From Zhihengliuella salsuginis (GTDB lineage Bacteria > Actinomycetota > Actinomycetes > Actinomycetales > Micrococcaceae): a stretch of 64,000 bases of DNA. Below, in pieces: positions 36,436 through 45,167 of the stretch. A model generated the notes under the pieces. It searched no databases and was not told where the DNA came from. It saw nothing but the letters and a program-made list of their open reading frames with translations. Positions within the stretch are counted from its first letter, which is position 1; the number at the start of each line of letters is the position of its first letter. The stretch lies in contig NZ_BMXK01000002.1 of NCBI RefSeq assembly GCF_014651715.1, positions 186,001 to 250,000 on the forward strand, read 5' to 3'. The position numbers were made by a program, and so were the translations under genes.

Positions 36436-37668
36436 ATGGCGGAAATCAAGACCGTCGCGGTCATCGGGTTGGGCTACATCGGCCTGCCCACCGCCGCGAT
36501 TCTGGCCACGAACGGTGTCGACGTCGTCGGCGTCGACGTCAACCCGAAGACCGTCGAAGCGGTGAGCCGAGGCGAGGTTCCCTTCGTCGAGCCGGATCTG
36601 GGCGGCCACGTCTCGAGGGCCGTGTCGGAGGGGACGCTGACGGCCTCCCTGGAGACGCCGAAGGCCGACGCCTACATCGTCGCCGTGCCGACCCCGTTCA
36701 ACGATGACAAGACCGCTGATCTGTCCTACATCGAGGCCGCCGGCTCCGCCATCGCGCCCCAGCTCGTCGGCGACGAGCTGATCATCCTCGAGTCGACGTC
36801 CCCTCCCGGCGCGACCCAGCACCTCGCGGACCACATCCTCGGCCTGCGCGAGGACCTGACGATCGACAATCTGCGCGTCGCCCACTGCCCGGAGCGCGTC
36901 CTGCCGGGCCGGGTCATGGTCGAGCTGGTCACCAACGACCGCATCGTCGGCGGCATCACCCCGGCCGCGGCCGAGGCCGCCCGCGACCTCTACCAGACGT
37001 TCTGCGAGGGCGAGATCCTGCTGACGGACGCCACCACCGCGGAGATGGCCAAGCTGGTCGAGAACTCCTTCCGCGACGTGAACATCGCGTTCGCCAACGA
37101 GCTCTCCGTCATCTCGGACAAGCTGGGCATCAACGTGTGGGAGCTCATCGAGCTCGCCAACCACCACCCGCGCGTCAACATCCTGCAGCCGGGCCCCGGC
37201 GTCGGCGGCCACTGCATCGCCGTCGACCCGTGGTTCATCGTCTCGAGCGCTCCGGAGGAGGCCAAGCTGATCCACCAGGCGCGCGTGACCAACGACAGCA
37301 AGCCGGGCTGGGTCATCGAGCAGGTCGAGAAGGCCGTCGCCCAGGTGGACGGCACCCCGAAGGTGGCCGTGCTCGGCCTCGCGTTCAAGGCGAACATCGA
37401 CGACCTGCGCGAGTCCCCGGCGATCTCGATCGCCCAGCGCCTGGGCGCCGAGTTCGGCGATGCCCGGTTCCTCATCGTCGAGCCGCACATCGACGAGATG
37501 CCGAAGCAGCTCTCCGGCCTCGCGAACGCCGAGCTGGTCTCCACCGACGACGCCATCGAGCAGGCGGACATCGTCCTGCTGCTGGTCGACCACGCGCAGT
37601 TCAAGTCGATCGACCGGTCGGCCCTCGCCGGCAAGGCCGTGATCGACACCCGCGGCATGTGGCGCTGA
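36436..37668 (+). CDS. wecC: UDP-N-acetyl-D-mannosamine dehydrogenase
   Basis: The 410-residue enzyme oxidises UDP-ManNAc to UDP-ManNAcA with two NAD. It shows the Rossmann motif VIGLGYIGLPTAA at the N-terminus, AHCPERVLPGRVM, VENSFRDVNIAFANEL with the catalytic Lys region, and GPGVGGHCIAVDPWF, where the Cys is the nucleophile. GAGGAAG precedes ATG at 36436. With divergent wecB it makes the precursor for a ManNAcA-containing envelope polymer, such as the teichuronic acid known from Micrococcus. Confidence 0.94.
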   Translation: MAEIKTVAVIGLGYIGLPTAAILATNGVDVVGVDVNPKTVEAVSRGEVPFVEPDLGGHVSRAVSEGTLTASLETPKADAYIVAVPTPFNDDKTADLSYIEAAGSAIAPQLVGDELIILESTSPPGATQHLADHILGLREDLTIDNLRVAHCPERVLPGRVMVELVTNDRIVGGITPAAAEAARDLYQTFCEGEILLTDATTAEMAKLVENSFRDVNIAFANELSVISDKLGINVWELIELANHHPRVNILQPGPGVGGHCIAVDPWFIVSSAPEEAKLIHQARVTNDSKPGWVIEQVEKAVAQVDGTPKVAVLGLAFKANIDDLRESPAISIAQRLGAEFGDARFLIVEPHIDEMPKQLSGLANAELVSTDDAIEQADIVLLLVDHAQFKSIDRSALAGKAVIDTRGMWR

Positions 37669-37695
37669 TCCAGCCGGTTCATCCTGCGACAACGC

Positions 37696-37737
37696 CCGAG
37701 GGGTTCACCCGATCAGCTGATCGGGTGAACCCCTCGG
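37696..37737. terminator. Palindromic terminator between wecC and serine hydrolase gene
   Basis: A perfect 42-base palindrome lies between convergent genes. Confidence 0.88.
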
Positions 37738-37802
37738 ACGTTTGATCTGCAGCACGACGCCGTCACGCGCCGGCGCTGTGGATCACCGCGCGCCCGGCTG
37801 AT

Positions 37803-38633
37803 TCAGCTCAGGGCCTGGACCACACCCGTGGAGAACGGCGGCCAGGCGTCGACGGCCCACGTCCCGAAGTCGCGGTCGGCCAGCGCGATGCAGGCGACCT
37901 TCAGCTCCGGGTCGACCCACAGGAACGTGCCGGACTGCCCGAAATGCCCGAACGTCGCCGCGGAATTCAGTGCGGACGTCCAGTGCGGGGTCTTGTTCGC
38001 CTTGATCTCGAAGCCCAGACCCCAGGCGTTGTCCTGCTGCCGGCCATACCCGGGCAGGATCCCCGCCAGCCCGGTGAACTGCACGCTCGCCGCCTCGGCG
38101 AGGGTCTGGGGCGCGGCGAGGCGCGGCGCCATGAGCTCGGCCGCAAACTTCTCCAGATCCTCGACCGTGGAGACGGCACCGGCGGCGGGGGAGCCCTCGA
38201 GCGACGTCGAGGACATCCCGAGCGGCTGCAGGACGGCCTCGTCGAGGTACTGGGCGAACGTCATGCCCGTCTCCGTCTCGAGCGTCTCGCCGAGCACCTC
38301 GAACCCCGCGTTCGAATAGATGCGCCGGGTCCGCGGTGCCGCCTTGATATCGCGGCTGCCGAAGTCGTAGCCCGCAGTGTGCGCCAGCAGGTCGTGCACC
38401 GTGGCCCCCTCGGGGCCGGCCGGCTGCTCCAGCTCGAGCGCGCCCTCCTCGAGGGCCAGCAGCGCGGCATACGCCGAGAGCAGCTTCGTCACCGAGGCCA
38501 GCCGAAAGCGCCGGGTGACATCGCCCGCCGACCCCAACCGGGTGCCGTCGTCGCCCACGACCGCGGCCGCCGCGTTGTCGACGGGCCAGTCGGCGATCGC
38601 CCCGAGGGCGGTGGAAACAGTCTGGTCGGTCAT
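37803..38633 (-). CDS. Beta-lactamase-fold serine hydrolase
   Basis: The 276-residue product has the class C-type active site: SVTK (Ser and Lys, about residues 47-50), YSN (about 107) and HFGQSG near residue 228. No signal peptide is visible, so it is probably cytoplasmic and an esterase or peptidase rather than a penicillin-degrading enzyme. It starts with ATG at 38633, overlapping the yaaA stop by 4 bases, so both belong to one transcript. Confidence 0.88.
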   Translation of the reverse strand: MTDQTVSTALGAIADWPVDNAAAAVVGDDGTRLGSAGDVTRRFRLASVTKLLSAYAALLALEEGALELEQPAGPEGATVHDLLAHTAGYDFGSRDIKAAPRTRRIYSNAGFEVLGETLETETGMTFAQYLDEAVLQPLGMSSTSLEGSPAAGAVSTVEDLEKFAAELMAPRLAAPQTLAEAASVQFTGLAGILPGYGRQQDNAWGLGFEIKANKTPHWTSALNSAATFGHFGQSGTFLWVDPELKVACIALADRDFGTWAVDAWPPFSTGVVQALS

Positions 38634-39445
38634 GGGGTCCCTTCCGAGGTGCGCGCGAACGAGTGGTCCTCCGGCAGCACGATGGTCAGCTGGTGGGGCT
38701 TGCGCGCGGTGCCGGGCGTGAGCTCAGCCTCCCAGCGTTCCCGGGCGGCCGCAAGCAGCTCATCGGGCGTGGCCGGTGCGGGGCCGGGCCGGGTCAGCAG
38801 GTGCCGGATGAGTTGGCCGCGCGTGTGCTTGGCGAAGTGCGAGACCACCTTGCGCTGTCCGTTGCGGACCTGCACGACGCCGGCTGTCACCGAGGTGCCG
38901 GCGGGCGGCGCCCACGCGGCGGCGTACGTGCTGGAACGGCAGTCGATGACCAGCTTGTCAGCGGCGCGCTCGTCCAGCACGGGCTTGAGTCGCGGCTTCC
39001 ACCACGAGGCGAGGCGGCCGATCGGCGCGCCGGCGGGTGCCGGGAGCTTGACCGACATCGAGAGGCGGTAGGCGGGAATGGCGTCCGCGAACCCCACGGC
39101 GCCCCAGAGGGCGCTGACGACGACGATCGACTCGTCCGCGGCCCGGCGCGCGGCGGGGGAGAGGACCTCGTAGCCGAGCGCCTCGTAGAGCACGCCCGTG
39201 TAGATCGTGTGGGCCGGCGCCGCCGGCTCGTTGTCGAGGCGCCGGTTGCGCTCGAGCTCGTGCGCCAGGGACTCGCCGACGCCGAGGACGGAGTGGGCGT
39301 CGTCGCCGCCCGAGGCCTCGGCGAGGGCCGCCATCATCGTCAGACGGGCGTCGGTGAGCGCGCTGAACGAGAGGTTCTCGGCGTGAAAAGGAGTCTGCGT
39401 CGCGGCCGGTTGTTTGCCTTCGGAAGGCGGGAGGAGGATGAGCAC
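38630..39445 (-). CDS. yaaA: Peroxide stress protein YaaA family (DUF328)
   Basis: The product starts LILLPPSEGK and continues with YTGVLYEALGY, LWGAVGFADAIPAYRLSM and VVSHFAKHTRGQL, all typical of the YaaA family. In E. coli YaaA lowers free iron under hydrogen peroxide stress. The start is uncertain: GTG at 39445 gives 271 residues and matches family starts; ATG at 39454 would add 3 residues. TACGAT lies 7 bases before the GTG, which fits a leaderless mRNA. Confidence 0.85.
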   Translation of the reverse strand: MLILLPPSEGKQPAATQTPFHAENLSFSALTDARLTMMAALAEASGGDDAHSVLGVGESLAHELERNRRLDNEPAAPAHTIYTGVLYEALGYEVLSPAARRAADESIVVVSALWGAVGFADAIPAYRLSMSVKLPAPAGAPIGRLASWWKPRLKPVLDERAADKLVIDCRSSTYAAAWAPPAGTSVTAGVVQVRNGQRKVVSHFAKHTRGQLIRHLLTRPGPAPATPDELLAAARERWEAELTPGTARKPHQLTIVLPEDHSFARTSEGTP

Positions 39446-39458
39446 GCCTAGCATCGTA
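39446..39458 (-). promoter_or_regulatory. -10 element for a leaderless yaaA start
   Basis: On the minus strand TACGAT (39458-39453) is followed by 7 bases and GTG at 39445. Confidence 0.45.
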
Positions 39459-39533
39459 TCGGGCGCGCGGGGCGCCAGCGATTCGCCGGGCACGCGCGGC
39501 ACGCGGCGTCGTCGTGCACCCCCATGGCCGGGT

Positions 39534-39539
39534 TAGACT
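39534..39539 (+). promoter_or_regulatory. -10 element of rnpB
   Basis: TAGACT lies 7 bases before the expected 5' end of the RNase P RNA near 39546. Confidence 0.6.
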
Positions 39540-39545
39540 GGAAGC

Positions 39546-39924
39546 TTGGACGGGACAACTGGACGATCGCGCGCCGCCTGAGGCGGCTCGAGGAACGTCC
39601 GGGCTCCACAGGACAGGGTGGTGGGTAACGCCCACTCGGGGTAACCCGCAGGCCAGTGCCACAGAAAACAGACCGCCCGCCGTTCGCGGCGGGTCAGGGT
39701 GAAACGGTGGTGTAAGAGACCACCAGCGGCCCAGGCGACTGGGTCGGCTCGGTAAACCCCACCCGGAGCAAGGCCAGACAGGCTGTGCATGAGGCGGTCC
39801 GCCCCAGCAGCCGGGTAGGCCGCTCGAGCGCACCGGCAACGGTGCGCCTAGATGGATGATCGTCACCTGCCAGTCGGGCAACCGCGGCAGGCACAAAACC
39901 CGGCGTACAGGTTGTCCCGTCCAC
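39546..39924 (+). ncRNA. rnpB: RNase P RNA (class A)
   Basis: This RNA is the catalytic part of RNase P, which trims the 5' ends of tRNAs. The 5' strand at 39548-39559 pairs perfectly over 12 bases with 39911-39922, forming helix P1. Conserved core sequences are present: GAGGAACGTCCGGGCTCCAC near 39590, then ACAGAAAACAGACCGCC near 39660 and the GGTAA/GGGTGAAACGG region near 39700. The length, about 380 bases, fits actinobacterial type A RNA. The ends are accurate to a few bases only. Confidence 0.95.
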
Positions 39925-39997
39925 ACCATCTCCCTGCGCCGCCCCGGATTGTGATGATCCTCACGACTTGTGGTCCCCCAGCCGCCGGCGGGCCACA

Positions 39998-40003
39998 TAT
40001 GAT
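39998..40003 (+). promoter_or_regulatory. Possible -10 element of gap
   Basis: TATGAT is the best -10 match in the 207 bases between rnpB and gap. It leaves a leader of about 120 bases with no recognised structure. A -35 is not clear. Confidence 0.35.
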
Positions 40004-40131
40004 GGACGGTGAGGAGCAATGAGGCTCCATCGGGGAAAGATCCTGACACCCCGCGAACCGTATCTGCAATGGTGCTTACACGGTGCCAGCCGGCCAGCGG
40101 ATCCACGGCCGGTGCGAAGGAAGGACATTTA

Positions 40132-41595
40132 GTGACCCAGCAGTCTGCAGCGGCCCTCTCCGAGTGGAGCGGACGCGAAGAACTCGCCGAGGCCATGATC
40201 CCGCTCATCGGGCGTCTCTACCGCAAGAACAACGTGGTGACCTCCATCTACGGGCGCAAGCTGATCAACAAGTCGGCCGTCGACATTCTCAAGGCCCACC
40301 GCATCGCCCGCCACAACGACGGCAGGGAGCTCCCGCTAGAGGAGACGTATCCGCTGCTGCTGGCCATCGACGGCCTCAATCTGGGTGCCTCGTCGATCGA
40401 CCTCGCCAAGCTGACACGGAAGTACAAGGAGACCGGCGACGGCGCCGAGCTCTCCGACTTCCTGAAGGCCGAGTTCGGAGACATCGTCGGTTCCGCCGGC
40501 GCCTCCGAGGCGGAGCCGCGCGACGTCGTCCTCTACGGATTCGGCCGCATCGGCCGCCTGCTGGCCCGCATCCTGATCGAGCGCGGCGGCTACGGCCTGC
40601 GGCTGCGCGCCATCGTGGTGCGCAAGGGCTCGGAGACGGATCTGGTCAAGCGCGCGTCGCTGCTGCGCCGCGACTCCGTCCACGGCCCGTTCGACGGGTC
40701 CATCACCGTGGACAAGGAGAACAACACGATCCAGGCGAACGGCACCCTGATCAAGGTCATCTACTCGTCCGACCCGTCCGCGGTCGACTACACCGAGTAC
40801 GGCATCGACAACGCGATCGTCGTCGACAACACGGGCAAGTGGCGCGACCGCGAGGGCCTCGAGCAGCATCTGCAGTCCAAGGGCGTCGCCCGGGTCCTGC
40901 TGACGGCACCGGGCAAGGGCGACGTGAAGAACATCGTGCACGGGATCAACCACGGCGACATCACCGACGACGACAAGGTCGTCTCCGCGGCATCCTGCAC
41001 GACGAACGCCATCACCCCCGTGCTGAAGGCCCTCAACGACGAGTACGGCGTCGTCCACGGGCACGTCGAGACGGTCCACTCGTTCACCAACGACCAGAAC
41101 CTGATCGACAACTTCCACAAGGGCGACCGTCGCGGCCGCTCCGCCGCACTGAACATGGTGCTGACCGAGACGGGGGCGGCCAAGGCCGTCTCCACGGCGC
41201 TGCCCGAATTCGAGGGCAAGCTCACCGGCAACGCCATCCGCGTCCCCACGCCGGACGTCTCCATGGCCATCCTGAACCTGAACCTGGAGAAGGACGCGAC
41301 CAAGGAGGACGTCAACACCTACCTCCGCCAGACGTCGCTGAACAGCGCGCTGCACAAGCAGATCGACTACATCGACTCGCCCGAGGTCGTCTCGACGGAC
41401 TTCATCGGTTCGCGCCGCGCCGGAATCGTCGACGGCCTGGCCACGATCGCCAACGGCAAGAACGCCGTCGTCTACGTCTGGTACGACAACGAGTTCGGCT
41501 ACTCCTGCCAGGTGATCCGCGTCGTCGAGGAACTCGCCGGCACCCACCCGAGGGCCTTCCCGGTCGTCGACGCGGAAGTCGCCGTCGCACTGTAG
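40132..41595 (+). CDS. gap: Long-type glyceraldehyde-3-phosphate dehydrogenase
   Basis: The 487-residue product is about 150 residues longer than common GAPDH. A helical N-terminal extension of about 125 residues precedes the NAD(P)-binding motif VVLYGFGRIGRLLARIL. The catalytic Cys is residue 289 in SAASCTTNAITP, and YDNEFGYSCQVIRVVEEL is near the end. This type occurs in actinobacteria, for example GapB of Corynebacterium, where it acts mainly in gluconeogenesis with NADP. That role here is inferred. GTG at 40132 has GAAGGAAGGA upstream. Confidence 0.92.
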   Translation: MTQQSAAALSEWSGREELAEAMIPLIGRLYRKNNVVTSIYGRKLINKSAVDILKAHRIARHNDGRELPLEETYPLLLAIDGLNLGASSIDLAKLTRKYKETGDGAELSDFLKAEFGDIVGSAGASEAEPRDVVLYGFGRIGRLLARILIERGGYGLRLRAIVVRKGSETDLVKRASLLRRDSVHGPFDGSITVDKENNTIQANGTLIKVIYSSDPSAVDYTEYGIDNAIVVDNTGKWRDREGLEQHLQSKGVARVLLTAPGKGDVKNIVHGINHGDITDDDKVVSAASCTTNAITPVLKALNDEYGVVHGHVETVHSFTNDQNLIDNFHKGDRRGRSAALNMVLTETGAAKAVSTALPEFEGKLTGNAIRVPTPDVSMAILNLNLEKDATKEDVNTYLRQTSLNSALHKQIDYIDSPEVVSTDFIGSRRAGIVDGLATIANGKNAVVYVWYDNEFGYSCQVIRVVEELAGTHPRAFPVVDAEVAVAL

Positions 41596-41607
41596 GGCGC
41601 AGCACGG

Positions 41608-41642
41608 GGCCGGGTTTCGATCGAGATGATCGGGACCCGGCC
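41608..41642. terminator. Terminator between gap and def
   Basis: GGCCGGGT (41608-41615) pairs with ACCCGGCC (41635-41642), with partial pairing inside. It lies between convergent genes. Confidence 0.7.
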
Positions 41643-41656
41643 TCTGCCGTACCCGG

Positions 41657-42229
41657 CTAGTGGCCGAACGGGTCCGGATCCACGCCCGGCAGCCACGTGT
41701 TGCCGGCGACGCCCCAGTCGAGCTGCTTCTTGGCCTTCTTCCAGCGCCGGCCCCACTTCTCGTTGAGCTTGTCGACGTAGAGGAACCCGTCCAGGTGGTC
41801 GTACTCGTGCTGCATGACGCGCGCGAACCAGCCGGTGGCCTCGAAGGACAGGGGCTTCCCGTCGCCGTCGAAGCCCTCGACGCGGGCGTACTCCGCGCGC
41901 TTGAGGGGGAACGAGAGGCCCGGTGCCGACAGGCAGCCCTCGGCTTCCTCGTCCGGGTCCGGCTGCGCGCCCGAGACCTTCGACAGGGTCAGCCGCGGGT
42001 TGACGACGACGCCGCGCGCCGGGACGCCGTCCTCGTTGGGGAACTCGTAGGTGAAGAGGCGCAGGCCGATTCCTACCTGCGGGGCGGCCAGGCCGACGCC
42101 GTTGGCCTCGTCCTGGGTGTCGAACATGTCCTGGATGAGGGCGCGGAGCCCGGAGTCGAACTCGGCGACCTCCTGCGCGCGGTGGTGCAGAACGTCGTCG
42201 CCGTAGATCACGATCGGTCGAACGGCCAT
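41657..42229 (-). CDS. def: Peptide deformylase
   Basis: Deformylase removes the formyl group from new proteins. The 190-residue product has all three family motifs: GVGLAAPQVG (about residue 46), EGCLSAP (about 98) and QHEYDHLDG (about 140), which provide the Cys and two His metal ligands and the catalytic Glu. ATG at 42229 has a GAGGAGGAGA site. The C-terminal tail of about 35 residues is rich in Lys and Trp, longer than in E. coli. Confidence 0.96.
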   Translation of the reverse strand: MAVRPIVIYGDDVLHHRAQEVAEFDSGLRALIQDMFDTQDEANGVGLAAPQVGIGLRLFTYEFPNEDGVPARGVVVNPRLTLSKVSGAQPDPDEEAEGCLSAPGLSFPLKRAEYARVEGFDGDGKPLSFEATGWFARVMQHEYDHLDGFLYVDKLNEKWGRRWKKAKKQLDWGVAGNTWLPGVDPDPFGH

Positions 42230-42256
42230 GGGTCTCCTCCTCGGCGGGCAAAAAAC

Positions 42257-42286
42257 AAGCCGCCCCGGTGGTGACCGGGGCGGCTT
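42257..42286 (-). terminator. Terminator of tRNA-His
   Basis: A 13-base perfect stem (42257-42269 with 42274-42286) with a 4-base loop is followed on the minus strand by GTTTTTT. It lies just downstream of tRNA-His and before def. Confidence 0.9.
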
Positions 42287-42292
42287 CTTCGG

Positions 42293-42366
42293 GGTGAGTA
42301 ACGGGGCTTGAACCCGCGACCTTCTGGACCACAACCAGACGCTCTGCCGACTGAGCTATACCCACC
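42293..42366 (-). tRNA. tRNA-His (GTG)
   Basis: The minus strand folds as a cloverleaf with acceptor GTGGGTA/TACTCAC, the anticodon GTG in TTGTGGT, and a GTTCAAGCC T-loop. The encoded G at 42366 lies before the first acceptor pair, as in His tRNAs (G-1). CCA is not encoded. A TAGACT on the minus strand at 42404-42399 is a likely -10. Confidence 0.95.
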
Positions 42367-42541
42367 ATTGCGGCTCCTGCGCGTGCATCCGAAACCGAAG
42401 TCTACGTCTGCAGTGCTGGGGCGCTGTGCAAGTCCGGCGTGAGGTTTTCGCCTCCCGCCGTCCGGGCAACGCACACCATCTTACACACATTCACGCCTCG
42501 ACGGCCTAATCGGAAGAGTGTGAGGTGCGCCACACCCGGGG

Positions 42542-43177
42542 TTAGGTCGTGGAGGAGCTGTTGTCGCCGCCGTTCTCGGCCACGATCGCGCGGGAGATCT
42601 TCTGGGCGGTTTTGCTGTCGGGGCCGGGTGCCGGCACCATGACGGCCTGGCGGTAGTAGCGCAGCTCCTGGATCGAATCGCGGATGTCGCCGAGGGCGCG
42701 GTGCCCGCCCGTTTTGGCCGGGGCCTGGAAGAAGGCCTTCGGGTACCACCGCCGGGCGAGCTCCTTGATCGTGGAGACGTCGATGATCCTGTAGTGCAGG
42801 TGCTCGATGATCTCCGGCATGTCGCGCGCGAGGAAGTTCCGGTCCGTGCCCACGGTGTTGCCCGCCAGTTGGGCCTTGTTCGGTTCCGGTACCCACTCGC
42901 GGATGTACGCCATCACCCGGCTCGTGGCGTCCTCCATCGACGTGCCGTCGGCGAGGACCTCGAGCAGGCCCGAGTCGGTGTGCATGCTCCGGACGAAGTC
43001 GCCCATCTGGGCCAGGGCCTCGTCCGATGGTCTGATGACGACGTCGACCCCGTCGCCGAGGATGTTCAGTTCAGGATCGGTCACGAGCGCGGCGACCTCG
43101 ATGAGCGCGTCGGCTCCGAGGTCGAGTCCGGTCATCTCGCAATCGATCCACACGATGTTCTCTGCAGAAATAGGCAC
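42542..43177 (-). CDS. orn: Oligoribonuclease
   Basis: Orn degrades RNA pieces of 2-5 bases. The 211-residue product starts with VWIDCEMTGLD (first Asp and Glu of the DEDDh core), has NTVGTDRNFLARDMPEI and later HRALGDIRDSIQELRYYR, the His and Asp of the third motif. The C-terminal tail is longer than in E. coli and rich in Asn, Ser and Asp. GTG at 43177 is 6 bases after TAGATT, so it is probably leaderless. Confidence 0.95.
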   Translation of the reverse strand: MPISAENIVWIDCEMTGLDLGADALIEVAALVTDPELNILGDGVDVVIRPSDEALAQMGDFVRSMHTDSGLLEVLADGTSMEDATSRVMAYIREWVPEPNKAQLAGNTVGTDRNFLARDMPEIIEHLHYRIIDVSTIKELARRWYPKAFFQAPAKTGGHRALGDIRDSIQELRYYRQAVMVPAPGPDSKTAQKISRAIVAENGGDNSSSTT

Positions 43178-43189
43178 GGTCCCAATCTA
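43178..43189 (-). promoter_or_regulatory. -10 element for a leaderless orn start
   Basis: On the minus strand TAGATT (43189-43184) is followed by 6 bases and GTG at 43177. The better-placed GGAGG is too far for the GTG. Confidence 0.5.
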
Positions 43190-43200
43190 CCTCCCGCAGG

Positions 43201-43434
43201 CTACCGGCGGCGTCTGGACCGCGCGGCGGGAAGCGAGACGAGCCAGAGGAGCGCGAAGGCGACGGCCGTCGTCGCACTGGCTGCCACGGATTCCCCCAGC
43301 GACAGACCGAGGCGCGGTCCGGCGATGCCGATGACGAGCGCGGCGAAGAGCCCCCAGCCCAGCAGGGCGTGGACGCCCGCGGGGCGGGACGGGCGGCGCG
43401 TGCCGTCCGGGGTGCTTGAGGCGTGGCGGCCCAT
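43201..43434 (-). CDS. Small two-helix membrane protein of unknown function
   Basis: The 77-residue product starts at ATG 43434 with AGGAG 4-5 bases ahead. It has a basic N-terminus, two hydrophobic segments (about residues 22-40 and 46-65) and a tail of Arg residues. I do not recognise a family. It lies just upstream of orn on the same strand, but orn seems to have its own promoter. Confidence 0.6.
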   Translation of the reverse strand: MGRHASSTPDGTRRPSRPAGVHALLGWGLFAALVIGIAGPRLGLSLGESVAASATTAVAFALLWLVSLPAARSRRRR

Positions 43435-43551
43435 GACGCTCCTGACAAGGCGGAAACCGGATACGACCAGCATAGGCTCCGGGGGTGCCCGACGTGACGC
43501 AGGCGAAGCCGACGGCGGGTGGTTCCTCCCCGGGGATCGGTGCGCCGATGT

Positions 43552-43557
43552 TAGGAT
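43552..43557 (+). promoter_or_regulatory. -10 element of the mannosyltransferase pair
   Basis: TAGGAT lies 80 bases before the GTG of the first mannosyltransferase gene. A -35 is not clear. Confidence 0.45.
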
Positions 43558-43636
43558 CTAGGGCATTGATTAACCCCGCGTGCGCCCGAAATGCGCGGCC
43601 GCAGGATCCGAACCGTCCCGACTCGAAGGAACGTGC

Positions 43637-45166
43637 GTGAACGTGACCGAACCCGGCACTGCCGACCGGACTGCGTTGCCGAAGCTGACCCGCACAATGG
43701 TCCAGGGGAGCATCGGATCGATCCTCGTCGTCGCCGGTTCGCTCGGCATCGGGTGGCTGGCCTCCGTCTCGCCGCTCAACCGGATGCCGCTGCTGATCTC
43801 GCTGCGCACCGAGTCGTGGGGCGTCATCGCCTCGACGGCGGCCATGACGATCGGCTGCTGGATCATGTTCCGCGCGTGGCTGCGGCTCGGGCAGAAGCTG
43901 CGCGGCTGGCCCGAGGGGTCGCTGGCCGCCGTTCGCCGCGCCTGCTGGGCGTGGGGGCTGCCGCTGCTCGCCTGCGTGCCCATCTTCAGCCGCGACGTCT
44001 TCGCCTACATCGGCCAGGGGCGGCTCGTGGAGGCCGGGCACGACCCCTACCAGCAGGGCATCTCGACCATTTCGAACTGGTTCCAGCTCGGCACCGACAC
44101 GATGTGGTCCGAGTCGACCACGCCGTACGGACCGCTGTTCCTGAACGTCGAGCATCTCGTGATGATGATCGCCGGCGACAACCCAGACCTCGCGATCATC
44201 CTGTTCCGGCTCGCGGCCTACGCCGGCGTCGTGCTCTGCATGGTCTACACGCCGAAGCTCGCGGCGCTGCACGGCGTCTCCGGGGCGAAGGCCACGTGGA
44301 TCACCGTTGCGAACCCGCTCTTTTTGATCTCGTTCATCGCGAGCGCCCACAACGACGCGCTCATGGTGGGGCTCGCGGTCGCCGGCACGTACTTCGCGGC
44401 GACGGGCCGCGGCATCCGCGGCGTTCTGCTGATCACGGCGTCGATCGGCATCAAGCCGATCACCATGGTCCTGCTGCCGTTCATCGGCCTCCTGTGGGCC
44501 GGCCCCGGCGCGTCGTGGCTGCGCAGGTTCGTCTACTGGGCCTACACCGCCGCCATCGGGCTCGGGCTGATGGTGGTCATCGGCTACGTCAACGGGTACG
44601 GCCTGGGCTGGCTGACCGTGATGCTCACGACCGGCACGGGGTACAGCGTCTATTCGCCGATCGGCATCCTCATCAACTTCCTGCACGGCACGCTGGGCCC
44701 GCTCGGTCTCGAAACCTCCTGGGTGCTGCCCACGCTGAAACTCATCGGCCGCCTGGCCTCGGTCGCGATCGTGCTGCTGCTGATGTTCAAGGGCAGCCAC
44801 GGGCACATCGTCCAGCGGATGGTCCTGGCATTCGCCGCGCTGGTGGTCCTCTCCCCGGTCATCCACCCCTGGTACCTGCTGTGGCTGCTGCCGTTCTTCG
44901 CGGCCTCCGGCATCCGGGACGACTGGCAGACCATCTGGGTCTACTTCACGGTGGCGTTCTTCATCGCCTACGGCGTCGCCGACCAGCTCTTCGTCTGGCA
45001 GTTCCTGGGCGATATCAAGCCCCTTCTGCAGCAGCTGGCGACGTTCATCTCCTGGGCTTTCATGGCCTACCTCGCGTTCTTCGACCCGAAGACGCGGCTG
45101 ATCTTCGTCGAGTTCTGGAAGACGCTGAGGCTGCCCCGCCGGTTCCGCTTCGGGAAGGCGGGCTAG
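43637..45166 (+). CDS. Polyprenol-phosphate-mannose-dependent mannosyltransferase (MptA/MptB type), first copy
   Basis: The 509-residue membrane protein belongs to the GT-C enzymes that extend the alpha-1,6-mannan chain of lipomannan outside the membrane. It has about 12-13 membrane segments, the extracellular acidic motif SRDVFAYIGQGRLVEAGHDPY (about residue 115), TPYGPLFLNVEH and HPWYLLWLLPFFA near the C-terminus. GTG at 43637 has GAAGGA upstream. A paralog follows after one base. Which copy is MptA or MptB cannot be told. Confidence 0.88.
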   Translation: MNVTEPGTADRTALPKLTRTMVQGSIGSILVVAGSLGIGWLASVSPLNRMPLLISLRTESWGVIASTAAMTIGCWIMFRAWLRLGQKLRGWPEGSLAAVRRACWAWGLPLLACVPIFSRDVFAYIGQGRLVEAGHDPYQQGISTISNWFQLGTDTMWSESTTPYGPLFLNVEHLVMMIAGDNPDLAIILFRLAAYAGVVLCMVYTPKLAALHGVSGAKATWITVANPLFLISFIASAHNDALMVGLAVAGTYFAATGRGIRGVLLITASIGIKPITMVLLPFIGLLWAGPGASWLRRFVYWAYTAAIGLGLMVVIGYVNGYGLGWLTVMLTTGTGYSVYSPIGILINFLHGTLGPLGLETSWVLPTLKLIGRLASVAIVLLLMFKGSHGHIVQRMVLAFAALVVLSPVIHPWYLLWLLPFFAASGIRDDWQTIWVYFTVAFFIAYGVADQLFVWQFLGDIKPLLQQLATFISWAFMAYLAFFDPKTRLIFVEFWKTLRLPRRFRFGKAG

Positions 45167-45167
45167 C

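Noticed and set aside
39546-39924. Structured RNA as tmRNA
   Set aside because: The GAGGAACGTCCGGGCTCCAC core and the P1 pairing are those of RNase P RNA. No tag reading frame is present.
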